NCBI GenBank assembly: GCA_964497975.1
Contig: CAZCFO010000001.1
Coordinates: 124,001-188,000, forward strand
From: JABFSS01 sp964497975
Lineage (GTDB): Bacteria; Patescibacteriota; Gracilibacteria; Peribacterales; Peribacteraceae
Direction: 5' to 3'
Length of the DNA: 64,000 nt
A program made the translations under genes and the position numbers. Positions 35,258 to 43,336 of this stretch are shown one piece after another (the stretch's first letter is position 1; each line of letters begins with the position of its first letter). The notes beneath the pieces are model-generated. The model was not told the DNA's origin. It ran no database searches and saw only the letters and a program-made list of their open reading frames with translations.

Positions 35258-35578
35258 ATGCCCCAGCCCATTTCCGACGCCGATTTCCAGAAAGAAGTCC
35301 TCGAATCCCCCGTTCCGGTGGTGATCGATTTCTGGGCGCCGTGGTGCGGCCCCTGCAAGGCGATGCTGCCGATCTTCGATGAGCTGGAGCAGGGCTACGC
35401 CGGCAAGGTGAAGTTCGTGAAGATGAACGTGGACGACAACACCGATATCCCCGGCCAGTTCGGCGTCATGAGCATCCCGACGTTCATCGTCTTCAAGGAC
35501 GGACAGCCGGTGAAGACCACCGTCGGCGGCCGCTCGAAGGAGGACATGGCCGCCATGATCGACGCCGCCATAGCGTGA
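35258..35578 (+). CDS. trxA: Thioredoxin
   Basis: A 106-aa disulfide reductase. Active site WAPWCGPCKAM (Cys about residues 31/34) and cis-Pro loop MSIPTFIVFKDG; C-terminal helix KEDMAAMIDAAIA. No signal peptide, hence cytoplasmic. ATG 35258 gives the canonical length; TACAAT lies 24 nt upstream. Its stop codon overlaps the start of the following membrane-protein gene, suggesting translational coupling. Confidence 0.95.
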   Translation: MPQPISDADFQKEVLESPVPVVIDFWAPWCGPCKAMLPIFDELEQGYAGKVKFVKMNVDDNTDIPGQFGVMSIPTFIVFKDGQPVKTTVGGRSKEDMAAMIDAAIA

Positions 35579-35835
35579 TGGGTTACTACCTCCTCGTCGC
35601 CATCGGCCTCATCGGCCCCTTCGTTCTCATCAAATACCGCGAGGACGTCGGCAACCTGATCGGCGAAGCGGATTGGATGCGGAAGGTGGGAGGCGTCTAT
35701 AATGTCGTGTTCATCGTCGCGGCGGTCATCTTCTTCTGGACGCTCGCCGATATCACCGGCACGACGAACTTCCTCTTCGGACCTCTGCGCCATCTCTCCC
35801 CCGCGTTCCGCCCTGAGGCGACTTCCCCGCTGTAA
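35578..35835 (+). CDS. Small two-helix membrane protein
   Basis: An 85-aa protein with two hydrophobic helices (YYLLVAIGLIGPFVLI and VYNVVFIVAAVIFFW), joined by an acidic cytoplasmic loop (KYREDVGNLIGEADWMRKVG). The ATG at 35578 overlaps the trxA TGA by one base (GTGATG), so the two are probably translated together. No family recognised; similar short proteins often assist membrane complexes, but nothing here shows which. Confidence 0.7.
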   Translation: MGYYLLVAIGLIGPFVLIKYREDVGNLIGEADWMRKVGGVYNVVFIVAAVIFFWTLADITGTTNFLFGPLRHLSPAFRPEATSPL

Positions 35836-35854
35836 ACGACGCCAGAGGGATGCC

Positions 35855-35932
35855 TAGTTCGTAGTTCGTAGTTCGTAGTTCGTAGTTCGTAATTCGTAAT
35901 ACGTAATACATCATACGTTATACGTAATATGG
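35855..35932 (+). repeat. Tandem AGTTCGT heptamer array grading into ATACGTA words
   Basis: Five tandem copies of AGTTCGT (from 35856) change into AATTCGT, AATACGT and then the partly self-complementary atacatcatacgttatacgtaatat. It shows the iterated-word stage of the intergenic repeats without a completed long hairpin. Confidence 0.75.
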
Positions 35933-35969
35933 ATTCATGATTCGCTCTTCCGCGTGTATTGTTCCCCCG

Positions 35970-36599
35970 ATGTTTTCCTTCCTCTCCCGCCGGCCGTACG
36001 CGTCCATTCTCCTGGCCATCCTGCTCGCCGCCGACGCGGGAGGGGTGGTGCATGCATTCCGCAGGCACGGCTGGCGCGACGGGACGATCGCGCTGGTCTT
36101 CCCGCCGTACGGCGTCTACCGGGGAACCGAGGCGCTGATGCACCGGGCTGACCTGACCGAGAACGAAGCGGTCGCGCTGAGCGGCAGCGACAGCGGACGC
36201 CGGGGGCTGTCGGCGGATCTGCAGCTGACGAAAACCGCCTGGACCTCCCTTCTGGCTCTGATCGAGTCGCAGCCGCAGCATGAAATGCGCTCCAGCATGC
36301 AGGAAAGCAGCACCGTGTATGACATTGTGGCCACCGCGGAGCCGGGCGGCCCCGCGACGCTGACGATCCGGAACACCGCGGACAAGAACCTCACGATCGC
36401 CCTGCTCGACCCCAAGCGCACCCAGACGCCGGAGACCGTGGTGATCACCAAGAAGGTGAAGGGCGCCGACGAGATCCACACGACGCCGCTCGCAAAGTTC
36501 TCCTCCGACGACGCCTCGCAGTTCCTGCTGGCGTGGTCGCTCGCGTGGGGAACGCTCGCGCAGGAGCACCAGTCGGAGCTGAACCTGACTTCTCCGTGA
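35970..36599 (+). CDS. Hypothetical membrane-anchored protein
   Basis: A 209-aa protein with one N-terminal transmembrane segment (PYASILLAILLAADAGGVVHAF), probably a signal anchor, then an extracytoplasmic domain with strands (YDIVATAEPGGPATLTIRN, ETVVITKKVKGADE) ending in helix and SELNLTSP. No family recognised. ATG 35970 is preferred to ATG 35937 because TATTGT lies 7 nt before it (35957-35962), matching the leaderless pattern. Confidence 0.65.
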   Translation: MFSFLSRRPYASILLAILLAADAGGVVHAFRRHGWRDGTIALVFPPYGVYRGTEALMHRADLTENEAVALSGSDSGRRGLSADLQLTKTAWTSLLALIESQPQHEMRSSMQESSTVYDIVATAEPGGPATLTIRNTADKNLTIALLDPKRTQTPETVVITKKVKGADEIHTTPLAKFSSDDASQFLLAWSLAWGTLAQEHQSELNLTSP

Positions 36600-36698
36600 C
36601 GGCGGAAGGATGACTTTGCCGCAGTACAGAGAGCCTGTGCAGGTTTCGGATGGCAAAATGATAGGCATCGCGGCGCATGCGGGTAGGATTCGCCGGCG

Positions 36699-37700
36699 AT
36701 GAGGTCCGCACCTTCCTCAACGCCGTCCGTGAACGCATCCGCGGACATGCAGAAGAGGGGCTATTGGCAGTACGCGGAGGAAATCGGACGGAATGTGACG
36801 CTGGCCGGAACCCTGCTTTTTGGCGGCGGCCAGGCCACCGATGCGGCCGTCCCCGTGCGGCCGCAGCAGGCTGAGAAGAAACAGGATGCGCCAAAAAAAC
36901 CACCGGAGCCCGCGCTGCCGCCGCTGACGCTCGCGGAAATCGTGAAGCTGCGAGGCGAGCTGGACCATGAGCGGTATCCGCATCGGGAAAAAGCCACGTC
37001 CGTGCTGCGCAAGCGGGTGAACCTCGACGCGCTCATCTATCTCGCGCCCCTGCAGAAGGGGCCGCACGAAGAAGGAAACCGGCGCGTGGGACTGCTGCTT
37101 CAGGAGCATTACCGGCCCCTCGTCGCCAAGAACTTCCCGGTCAAGCTGAGCGCGCCCGGCTGGAGCGACGGACTCAGCTTCCATCCCGGTCTCGGCGGAA
37201 AAGTGTTCGATCCCCCGCCGCTCCTCGGCGAAGGCGTGCCCATGCAGCCGTGGATGATCTCGCAGCATTATCGCGCCCAGGCCCAGGCAAAAGGAGCCAA
37301 ATGCAGCGGTTCGCCGGACTGGCCGGATTACAAAATGGCGCTGGATGACTTCCTCGATGACTGGCGCAATTACCGCGCCGCCGACGCGCTCTGGAATCCG
37401 AAGGCGGAAAAGGATCTGAGCGCGTGGGAGAAACAGAATCCGGGAGGCGACAAAGCCGAGTGGCTGCGGAAGCGCTTCGCGAAGGAGATGGAGAGCGTGA
37501 TGAATGAAGTGCAGGGCTGGGGCGAGGAGTTCGTCACGGGAAGCGAACAGTACCGCAAGAACGCGCGCCTGCCGGAGCTGCGGCCCAAGCCGGGGCCCGA
37601 GATCCGCCTGTGGCCCCGGGGCACGCCGCGGGAGCAGATGCGCAGCGTTCTGGAACCGCTGCTGGTGCCGCAGAACAAAAAAGTCCGGAAGGCGGGATAA
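36699..37700 (+). CDS. Hypothetical protein with Pro/Lys linker
   Basis: A 333-aa protein without recognised domain. A short hydrophobic/Gly stretch near residues 32-46 (NVTLAGTLLFGGGQATDAA) is followed by a charged Pro-rich linker (EKKQDAPKKPPEPALPP) and a soluble domain rich in Trp, Tyr and Arg (HYRPLVAKNFPVKLSAPGW; WPDYKMALDDFLDDWRNYR). Possibly exported, but the N-terminus is ambiguous: an internal ATG at 36747 (MQKRGYWQYAEE) may be the true start. It ends 80 nt before tRNA-Ala-related sequence. Confidence 0.65.
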   Translation: MRSAPSSTPSVNASADMQKRGYWQYAEEIGRNVTLAGTLLFGGGQATDAAVPVRPQQAEKKQDAPKKPPEPALPPLTLAEIVKLRGELDHERYPHREKATSVLRKRVNLDALIYLAPLQKGPHEEGNRRVGLLLQEHYRPLVAKNFPVKLSAPGWSDGLSFHPGLGGKVFDPPPLLGEGVPMQPWMISQHYRAQAQAKGAKCSGSPDWPDYKMALDDFLDDWRNYRAADALWNPKAEKDLSAWEKQNPGGDKAEWLRKRFAKEMESVMNEVQGWGEEFVTGSEQYRKNARLPELRPKPGPEIRLWPRGTPREQMRSVLEPLLVPQNKKVRKAG

Positions 37701-37780
37701 TGTGGCATGAAGGCCGCGGGCTCTGCATCGCAAAATCTCCGCATGCGTCCTGGAATATCCTGCGCTACACTCTCCGGCGT

Positions 37781-37798
37781 GGGGCTGTAACTCAGTGG
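37781..37798 (+). pseudogene. 5' fragment of tRNA-Ala
   Basis: GGGGCTGTAACTCAGTGG differs from the first 18 bases of tRNA-Ala at 37873 by one base (G10 to A). Similarity then stops. Confidence 0.55.
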
Positions 37799-37872
37799 CT
37801 CGGCCCCGCGAAGCAAGCCGAAAAAAAGCAAAAGGCTCGGCTCCTGATCATTCCGACAACCGCGTATCCTTT

Positions 37873-37948
<76 letters not shown>

Positions 37949-38030
37949 TTGAAATTTTTGGATTCGGAAAAGCGTTTGGGTGCGGAATCATATCTGGCAG
38001 TCGAACTTTTGTAGTGAAAAAAGTAAGATG

Positions 38031-39149
38031 CTAAGTTAGCTTTTGCAATGCTCTCAACTTCTCAACTGCTGATAAAAATTCTCTTTTCTCAATACTATCT
38101 ATGATAGTGGCATTGCCAATATCCCTTTCTGGAATCACATAGTACAACTTCTTTCCACCTCGCTGTAATACAAGTGCCTCAATGTGTTTCCATACTTCCT
38201 CTTCGTCCACATCAGCATCAAATAGTGGAAGACCTAGTTTTTGCATTGTCTTAGTAACATCATCGAATTTGCACGATGGAAAAACCCCTCTTTCTTTTGC
38301 AATATGTGAAGCGACACCAATGCCCATTCCAACAGCGATGCCATGAGGGATACGGAACTGCGTTACATCTTCCAATGGGTGAGCTACCGAATGCCCAAAA
38401 TTCAATTTGCGTTCAAATGAACGCTCATAGCAATTACTACCAAGCATTTTGATTTTCTTCTCGATGCAAATTCGAATCATTTTACGAGCGTGTTTTCGCA
38501 TGAGAGTTGTGACATCATCTTCTGATCGCAGAATTTCAAACAACTCCCTCGAAGAAATAAGGGCTATTTTAAGAACTTCACCGAGACCGCTCAGTATCTG
38601 TTCCCTTTCTTGAGTCTGCATGAACTGTGGGTCTACAGTCACGGAATTTGGTTGATAGAATGAACCTATTAAGTTTTTGTGAGAAGGATGATTCACGCCA
38701 ACCTTTCCACCGATAGACGCATCAATCATTGCAAGCAAAGTAGTTGGTACGTACTCCGCATTAACACCACGATAATACAACGCTGCTGCAAGACCTGTTG
38801 TATCTGTGGTCACACCGCCTCCCAAGCCGACCAGTGTTCCTCTCCTTGATATTTTTGCATCCACACAACCATCAACAATGTTCTGCACTGCTTCCAAATT
38901 TTTGTGTTCATCTCCTCCCTTCATTGTAAGAACACCCTTCGCACTATTGCGTATTTCTTCCACCCAGTCTGGATGTAGTTTAGTTATTGCCTCATCTACT
39001 ACTACGAATGCCTCAGAGGGGAGCCAACGATCTACAGATTGTGTTGTGAGAGATTCAGTAAATTGAATCTTAGTATTGTCTTCTCGAACCGTTTTGATAC
39101 GTAGACCATCATCTTCTTCGGATATGGTCATGCCTTCTCGGCTGGTCAT
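38031..39149 (-). CDS. 3-dehydroquinate synthase-like sugar-phosphate cyclase
   Basis: A 372-aa NAD- and metal-dependent cyclase (AroB superfamily). The NAD loop and core are clear: GLGGGVTTDTTGLAAALYYRG, VPTTLLAMIDASIGGKVGVN, HKNLIGSFYQP. Metal ligands are present: Glu in SGLGEVLKIAL, His in NFGHSVAHPLE, His in IPHGIAVGMG. It is closer to DHQ synthase than to valiolone synthases by these motifs. Base composition is AT-rich, unlike neighbours, and no other shikimate genes are near, so it was probably acquired horizontally and may serve a sugar or secondary pathway. Confidence 0.85.
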   Translation of the reverse strand: MTSREGMTISEEDDGLRIKTVREDNTKIQFTESLTTQSVDRWLPSEAFVVVDEAITKLHPDWVEEIRNSAKGVLTMKGGDEHKNLEAVQNIVDGCVDAKISRRGTLVGLGGGVTTDTTGLAAALYYRGVNAEYVPTTLLAMIDASIGGKVGVNHPSHKNLIGSFYQPNSVTVDPQFMQTQEREQILSGLGEVLKIALISSRELFEILRSEDDVTTLMRKHARKMIRICIEKKIKMLGSNCYERSFERKLNFGHSVAHPLEDVTQFRIPHGIAVGMGIGVASHIAKERGVFPSCKFDDVTKTMQKLGLPLFDADVDEEEVWKHIEALVLQRGGKKLYYVIPERDIGNATIIDSIEKREFLSAVEKLRALQKLT

Positions 39150-39243
39150 GATTTTTGATTGAATGAGTAATTAAGTGCCCCATACTAGCCACAAATTAAT
39201 TCTCCATCAATGATTCAAGAGGCTTAATGGAAGGTGAAATGCA

Positions 39244-39408
39244 TCATAGCACGTATGCAAGCTCCTTCTCCTCCTTCCTCTCAAAATCTAGCATTTCCAA
39301 ATTCCTATTCAGTTCTCTGAGCCCAGAAAGAACTGTTAAGATGTCTGCGTGGGGTTCGACTTTCCACTGATCAGCTCCACCATACGTCGTCATAGACATC
39401 ATCCGCAT
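39244..39408 (-). CDS. Possible small ORF over the tRNA-Ala-like repeat
   Basis: A 54-aa frame from ATG 39408 reading MRMMSMTTYGGADQWKVEPH and then a charged Leu/Glu-rich helix. The tRNA-like repeat lies within it. It is protein-like in its second half, but there is no promoter or ribosome-binding evidence, and it could be a chance frame. Confidence 0.25.
   Translation of the reverse strand: MRMMSMTTYGGADQWKVEPHADILTVLSGLRELNRNLEMLDFERKEEKELAYVL
39351..39383 (+). repeat. Partial direct repeat of tRNA-Ala 3' end (putative attachment site)
   Basis: GGGGTTCGACT and CAGCTCCACCAT both match the tRNA-Ala T-arm/acceptor exactly (11 and 12 nt), in the same order; the 5 nt between them in the tRNA are replaced by 10 nt here. 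Confidence 0.6.
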
Positions 39409-39489
39409 TGCTTGGATGTTACTTTCGTACACAAGAGAAAAGCTGATAGATTCATGAATATGAAACAACGCGAATATTGCAGCGGCTCG

Positions 39490-39786
39490 ATGGCCAAGCT
39501 CGAAGAAAGCATCGCTAGGGTTTCTCTCCAAACCCACGATGCAAGCAATCTCAATGGCATCTGGGATGAGATCCGCTTGAATGTAGATTCCCTGTCGTTC
39601 GACCACTTCACGGCTGTCGCTCTCGACGAGCACCCTGATCCTGAACTCCAGGCAGACATTGCTGCTCTTTTTCGGAAAGCCGCTGACACCATTCCGTCCG
39701 ATGTCGATTCGAGAGTAACCGCCGGAATCCAGAGGAAGATTGAACAAGTGCTCAATCCAGAATCCGATGGGGAAAGCGACGACTGA
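39490..39786 (+). CDS. Small hypothetical protein
   Basis: A 98-aa acidic, helical protein (MAKLEESIARVSLQTHDASN... ending NPESDGESDD). No family recognised. ATG 39490 is preferred because TATTGC lies 9 nt upstream (39475-39480); the same frame is open further upstream to 39349. G+C is intermediate between the AT-rich insert and the GC-rich host. Its last 20 nt overlap the next small frame, so the pair may be translationally coupled. Confidence 0.45.
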   Translation: MAKLEESIARVSLQTHDASNLNGIWDEIRLNVDSLSFDHFTAVALDEHPDPELQADIAALFRKAADTIPSDVDSRVTAGIQRKIEQVLNPESDGESDD

Positions 39787-39979
39787 ATGTCATGAGCACG
39801 GAGTTCGAATCTTGTCCGGACATCTCCATAATTTGACAATAGAGGTGGGAACAGATGTCCCCTTTCCGCTGAGAAAAGATCAGCTGAAAGAACGGGGACT
39901 TCCTCTCCCCGAAGGCAAGGAAAGTGACGCGTGCGCTCAGGGTCGCCGAAAAACTCCGCAGCCGGGGATCGTGTCGTGA
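39767..39979 (+). CDS. Possible small protein overlapping the upstream gene
   Basis: A 70-aa frame from ATG 39767: MGKATTECHEHGVRILSGH, LTIEVGTDVPFPLRKDQLK, then basic and Pro-rich. The middle reads like a beta-strand-rich domain. It overlaps the preceding gene by 20 nt in another frame. Without a recognised family or signal this is tentative. Confidence 0.3.
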   Translation: MGKATTECHEHGVRILSGHLHNLTIEVGTDVPFPLRKDQLKERGLPLPEGKESDACAQGRRKTPQPGIVS

Positions 39980-39991
39980 CGATGGCGCGCA

Positions 39992-41125
39992 TCAGGTTAC
40001 GATTTCCTCCACGCGCTCTTCTTCCACGGCCATCTGGAGTTCCAGGCCGATGCGCTCGCCCACGCTCATGGATTGCCCGTAGAGGTAACCCGAATACGGC
40101 GTCGCGGCGGAGCCCGGGGAGCCCGGAATGCGGAAGCTGACGTCGAAGATGACGATATCCTCCCTCCCCTCCTCCGCGACCACCGCGCCCTGCAGCGCGA
40201 ACGGCCCGATGATGCCCTTGCCGGACGGATCAAGCTTTTTGGGGAGCTTCTGCGTCGCTTTCACGAATTTCTCGCCCAGATCGAACGCCTTCTCGAGGAT
40301 CGACTCTTTGACGGTGACGGCGATGTGGCCGGTCTCGATGCGCTTGAGCGGGATCTTGCCCGCGACGTTCTTCTGCTCCTCCATGGTCATGTGGAGGAAG
40401 CCGTCGAGATTGGTCTGGCGGCGGGTGTCGGTGCCCAGGAGCTCCAGGCGCTTGCTGAGCGGCGAGTAGAAGAAGTTGAAGTTCACGGCCGCGCCGACGA
40501 TGAACTCCTCGATGGGCGCCTCGCGCCAGTTGAGCGTGATCTTGCCGTCGGATTCCAGCCGCATGCCGGTCGTGACGTACTCCTCCGGGGAATTCACGAC
40601 GAAAAATCCGCGTTCATAGCCCCGCTGGGCCTCGCTCGCTTTGACGATCACCGGACGGTCGATGTCGTCGGGACTCGGGAACATTTTGGGGGTCCGGATG
40701 CCCGCGTCGCGCAGCAGGTGGTACTGGTTGTACGGCTGGTTGCGCTCCTCCAGCCGGAGAAGGGTGCGTGACCCGAAGATCGGGACGTCAAAGCCGGTTT
40801 CGACCTGGGAAAAATCGTCGAAATACACCCAGAAGTAGCGATTGTGAACAAAGATCGTATTCATCGTTCGAAGCTTGCGCTGGATGTCTTTGCGCAGCAC
40901 GTCCTGAAAATGATCAACGACGATCGTCTCATCGACGCATCCGATGTCCTTCCGGGATTTGAAGTACTTGCTGAACGTTTTCTCCCGTCCTTTCCGCGCG
41001 ACCGCGACGGTGGAAAATCCGCTCTGCTTGGCGCCATGGCAGACGTCGAGCGCGCTGTGTCCGCCGAGGACGCCGACGGTGAGGTTTTCGAGGTCGTAGC
41101 CTTTGAGGAGGGATTTTGCGTTCAT
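39992..41125 (-). CDS. PurP-like ATP-grasp ligase, paralogue 1
   Basis: A 377-aa protein of the PurP/DUF1297 ATP-grasp family, known from archaea as formate-dependent FAICAR synthetase (AICAR + formate + ATP). Start region VGVLGGHSALDVCHGAKQSG is the family N-terminal loop; IFGSRTLLRLEERNQ, RPVIVKASEAQRGYERGFFV (ATP-grasp Lys) and SKRLELLGTDTRRQTNLDGF follow; the metal site is in IFDVSFRIPGSPGS. A TACACT box 7 nt upstream (41133-41138) sets the ATG. It lies downstream of a second paralogue on the same strand. No other purine genes are seen, so the substrate may differ. Confidence 0.85.
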   Translation of the reverse strand: MNAKSLLKGYDLENLTVGVLGGHSALDVCHGAKQSGFSTVAVARKGREKTFSKYFKSRKDIGCVDETIVVDHFQDVLRKDIQRKLRTMNTIFVHNRYFWVYFDDFSQVETGFDVPIFGSRTLLRLEERNQPYNQYHLLRDAGIRTPKMFPSPDDIDRPVIVKASEAQRGYERGFFVVNSPEEYVTTGMRLESDGKITLNWREAPIEEFIVGAAVNFNFFYSPLSKRLELLGTDTRRQTNLDGFLHMTMEEQKNVAGKIPLKRIETGHIAVTVKESILEKAFDLGEKFVKATQKLPKKLDPSGKGIIGPFALQGAVVAEEGREDIVIFDVSFRIPGSPGSAATPYSGYLYGQSMSVGERIGLELQMAVEEERVEEIVT

Positions 41126-41132
41126 TTGTGAA

Positions 41133-41138
41133 AGTGTA
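41133..41138 (-). promoter_or_regulatory. -10 box (TACACT), leaderless PurP-like gene 1
   Basis: TACACT on the minus strand, 7 nt before ATG 41125. It shows that gene 1 can be transcribed separately from gene 2. Confidence 0.5.
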
Positions 41139-41149
41139 GCGAAAAAAAT

Positions 41150-41260
41150 TCTAAATCCTAAGCACTAAATCCTGAACAATATTTAATGACACAATAATGT
41201 TCATAGAAGATTTAAAATTGGTGCTTGTTTAGGATGTAGAAATTAGTGCTTAGGATTTTC
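41150..41260. repeat. Word-iterated hairpin, AATCCTAAGCACTAAATCC family
   Basis: aaatcctaagcactaaatcc pairs with ggatgtagaaattagtgcttaggattt around an AT-rich centre. It lies 3' of PurP-like gene 2 and upstream of gene 1. Confidence 0.8.
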
Positions 41261-42338
41261 ACCCGAGGATTTCGTTCAATCTCCCCTTCTCCACCGCCTG
41301 CTTGATCTCCCGCGCGATCCTGCGGCCGGTTGACATCGGCACGTCGTACTTGAGCGCCGTGTACGGCGAGCCTTCCACGAACGGATTGGTTCCCGCGACG
41401 ATGCGCGCGCTGATTTCGAACACGAAGAGCTGCAGCTTGCGGGTGATGATCATCTCCAGGCAGAACGGCCCGAAAAGGCCTTTTCCCGCGCCCAGCTTGC
41501 GGCTCTGCGCGACCACGCGGTCGCCCATGTTGAACATCTCGGGCAGCAGGGACTCGCGGACGACGATCGGGAAGTTGCCGACGATCGTGTAGCTCGTGTG
41601 GATGTTCGCCGCGAGCTGGTCGGCCGCGCGGATGCGCCCGATGCTGTCGGCGTTGGATTCGTAGCGCTTGTCCATGCCCATGATCTCCAGCTCGCCCGTG
41701 ATGGGCGAGTAGAAGTAATGGACGTAGACCGGCGACCCGACGATGTACTCCTGGATCACGTAATCGTTGTCGTCGGGATACTTGCGGTTCTTCACCTCGT
41801 AAAACTGCTCCGCCGAATGCGCGACGAAGTACCCGAAGCCGCCGCCGGCGCCGTGGAACTTCACGATCACCGGACCGTCGATATCCTCGGGCTTTGCGAA
41901 CACCTTGGGCATCAGGATGCCGGCTTTCAGGAGCCATTCGCGTTCCATCGTGCGGTTGCTTTCCCATTCGAGGATCTCCTTGGTGCCGTAGTACATCGGC
42001 TTCATCGCCTGAACACGGTCATGCCCCAGATAGCTGATAAAAGAGCCGTGCGGGATGATGATGGCGTTGCGCCTGATGAGCTCCGCCTCCAGCTCCGCAT
42101 TCCAGTCCTTCCAGTCGTCCACGAAGAGAAAATCGTCGGCGATGCCGTACGAGACGTACGGACGCTCGTTCCCCTTTTTGCAGATGACGAGATTGCGCAT
42201 GCCCTCGTCGCGCGCGCCCTTGAGGATCTGCAGCGCGGAATGGCTTCCCATCGTCGCAATGACGACGTCCTTCGGGTGGAGCTTGCCCTGAGCCTGCCGA
42301 ACGGGGGAAAGGGCCGGCGCGGATGCTTTGGGCGTCAT
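41259..42338 (-). CDS. PurP-like ATP-grasp ligase, paralogue 2
   Basis: A 359-aa second member of the PurP/DUF1297 family. Motifs: VVIATMGSHSALQILKGARDEG, GPVIVKFHGAGGGFGYFVAH (ATP-grasp), YFYSPITGELEIMGMDKRYE, GLFGPFCLEMIITRKLQLFV, and the metal ligand segment FEISARIVAGTNPFVEG, closer to archaeal PurP than paralogue 1. The N-terminus carries an insert, SPVRQAQGKL (residues 11-20), encoded by a repeat at 42281-42307. TACAGT lies 12 nt upstream of the ATG. Two adjacent, divergent copies suggest distinct roles or a hetero-oligomer. Confidence 0.87.
   Translation of the reverse strand: MTPKASAPALSPVRQAQGKLHPKDVVIATMGSHSALQILKGARDEGMRNLVICKKGNERPYVSYGIADDFLFVDDWKDWNAELEAELIRRNAIIIPHGSFISYLGHDRVQAMKPMYYGTKEILEWESNRTMEREWLLKAGILMPKVFAKPEDIDGPVIVKFHGAGGGFGYFVAHSAEQFYEVKNRKYPDDNDYVIQEYIVGSPVYVHYFYSPITGELEIMGMDKRYESNADSIGRIRAADQLAANIHTSYTIVGNFPIVVRESLLPEMFNMGDRVVAQSRKLGAGKGLFGPFCLEMIITRKLQLFVFEISARIVAGTNPFVEGSPYTALKYDVPMSTGRRIAREIKQAVEKGRLNEILG
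42281..42307. repeat. Repeat-derived insert in PurP-like gene 2 (SPVRQAQGKL)
   Basis: GCTTGCCCTGAGCCTGCCGA, the core of a short repeat common in environmental bacterial genomes, encodes SPVRQAQGKL before the first conserved strand. Confidence 0.55.
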
Positions 42339-42389
42339 GGTATTTCGGGGACTGTAGCATGCGAATCGGACGAAAACAAAATAAAAAAT

Positions 42390-42476
42390 TTTCGAAGTAT
42401 TCGGGTCTTCGATGTCCTCGACGCGGATGTTTCGATGCCGTCGAATACGTCGAAGACGCGGAAGACATCGACGGCA
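42390..42476. repeat. Word-iterated hairpin, TCGAAGAC/GTCTTCGA family
   Basis: ttcgaagtattcgggtcttcgatgtcctcgacg pairs with cgtcgaatacgtcgaagacgcggaagacatcgacgg in shifted registers. It lies 3' of the 42531 gene. Confidence 0.65.
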
Positions 42477-42484
42477 TTTCCACG

Positions 42485-42515
42485 AAAAAAGCGCCTCCGG
42501 AGAGGCGCCCTTTTG
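42485..42515 (-). terminator. Intrinsic terminator
   Basis: Stem GGGCGCCTC-TCC-GGAGGCGC followed by TTTTTTCG on the minus strand, 16 nt after the stop of the secreted-protein gene. Confidence 0.8.
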
Positions 42516-42530
42516 TTGTACATGCGAAGC

Positions 42531-43067
42531 TTAGGGGTACTTCTTGCCCGTCTGCTCGGAGATGACGCACTCCTTGTACCGGGACGTGCGCGCACCGTAC
42601 TTCTCGCAGTCATTGTCGACTGCGGCGGCGGACGAGACGGACACCTGCGAAGACGACGCGGCCTCGGCCTTGGGCATGCATTCGTCCAGTGCCTGGGCGA
42701 ACGCCGCATCCATCTTCTGACGGATTTCGGTGTACTTGATGCTCTGGGGGATGACGGCGTTGTACGCATTCCAGATGGTTTCCACCGCCTTGATGACGGA
42801 ACTGCACGTGGTCGTCTCCTGGACGGCCTCCTCGCTGGAGACACTCGACTCGGAGGATTTCACCGTGGGATACGTGTGGGTCTTCGGCTGACGCTGGACG
42901 CCGCGGCGCTCAATCTCGCGCTTGGTCGCCTCATGAAGGCGGACGGCGACGACGTCACCCTGGACGCTTGCCTGGATGGGAGCCTGCACGAATGCGAGGG
43001 AACTGGCGCCGAGAATGACGCCGGCAACGACGCCGTACAGAGCGGTATGGACATCACGATGTGCCAT
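42531..43067 (-). CDS. Secreted protein of unknown function
   Basis: A 178-aa protein with an N-terminal signal peptide (TALYGVVAGVILGASSLAFV, cleavage probably before QAP). Ser/Glu-rich linkers (KSSESSVSSEEAV; EAASSSQVSVSSAA) flank a helical core (SSVIKAVETIWNAYNAVIPQ) with Cys pairs that may form disulfides. It resembles the 6422-7102 product in architecture only. ATG 43067; a TATAAT box at 43100-43105 on the minus strand gives a leader of about 25 nt. Confidence 0.7.
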   Translation of the reverse strand: MAHRDVHTALYGVVAGVILGASSLAFVQAPIQASVQGDVVAVRLHEATKREIERRGVQRQPKTHTYPTVKSSESSVSSEEAVQETTTCSSVIKAVETIWNAYNAVIPQSIKYTEIRQKMDAAFAQALDECMPKAEAASSSQVSVSSAAAVDNDCEKYGARTSRYKECVISEQTGKKYP

Positions 43068-43218
43068 GTGTGTATGTGGAAAGGGATGAAACTGTGTATA
43101 TTATATCATATTTTCTTAATTTAGCAAATATCAGCGCCACGTGTACGCGAGCCACGATAAGCCGCTGCAAACGTCAAAATCCCGGCGTAGTCTCGTCCGG
43201 GGGGCGGACGAAGTCGGA

Positions 43219-43293
43219 TGGAGGTGCCGGCGGGAATCGCACCCGCGCATGAGGGTTTTGCAGACCCTTGCCTTACTGCTTGGCTACGGCACC
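43219..43293 (-). tRNA. tRNA-Cys (GCA)
   Basis: A 75-nt tRNA with encoded CCA and the U73 discriminator expected for cysteine. Acceptor GGTGCCG/CGGCACC; anticodon stem AGGGT/ACCCT with loop CTGCAAA, anticodon GCA. All arms pair. Confidence 0.95.
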
Positions 43294-43336
43294 ATCAGAA
43301 CAGAACGCCGGGAAATACTACACGATTGATTCCGAG

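Noticed and set aside
35855..35932. CRISPR array
   Set aside because: Heptamers are contiguous with no spacers, and no cas genes are present anywhere in the window.
38031..39149. Valiolone synthase assignment for the cyclase
   Set aside because: The DASIGGKVGVN and SFYQP segments fit dehydroquinate synthase better; without neighbouring pathway genes only the superfamily is claimed.
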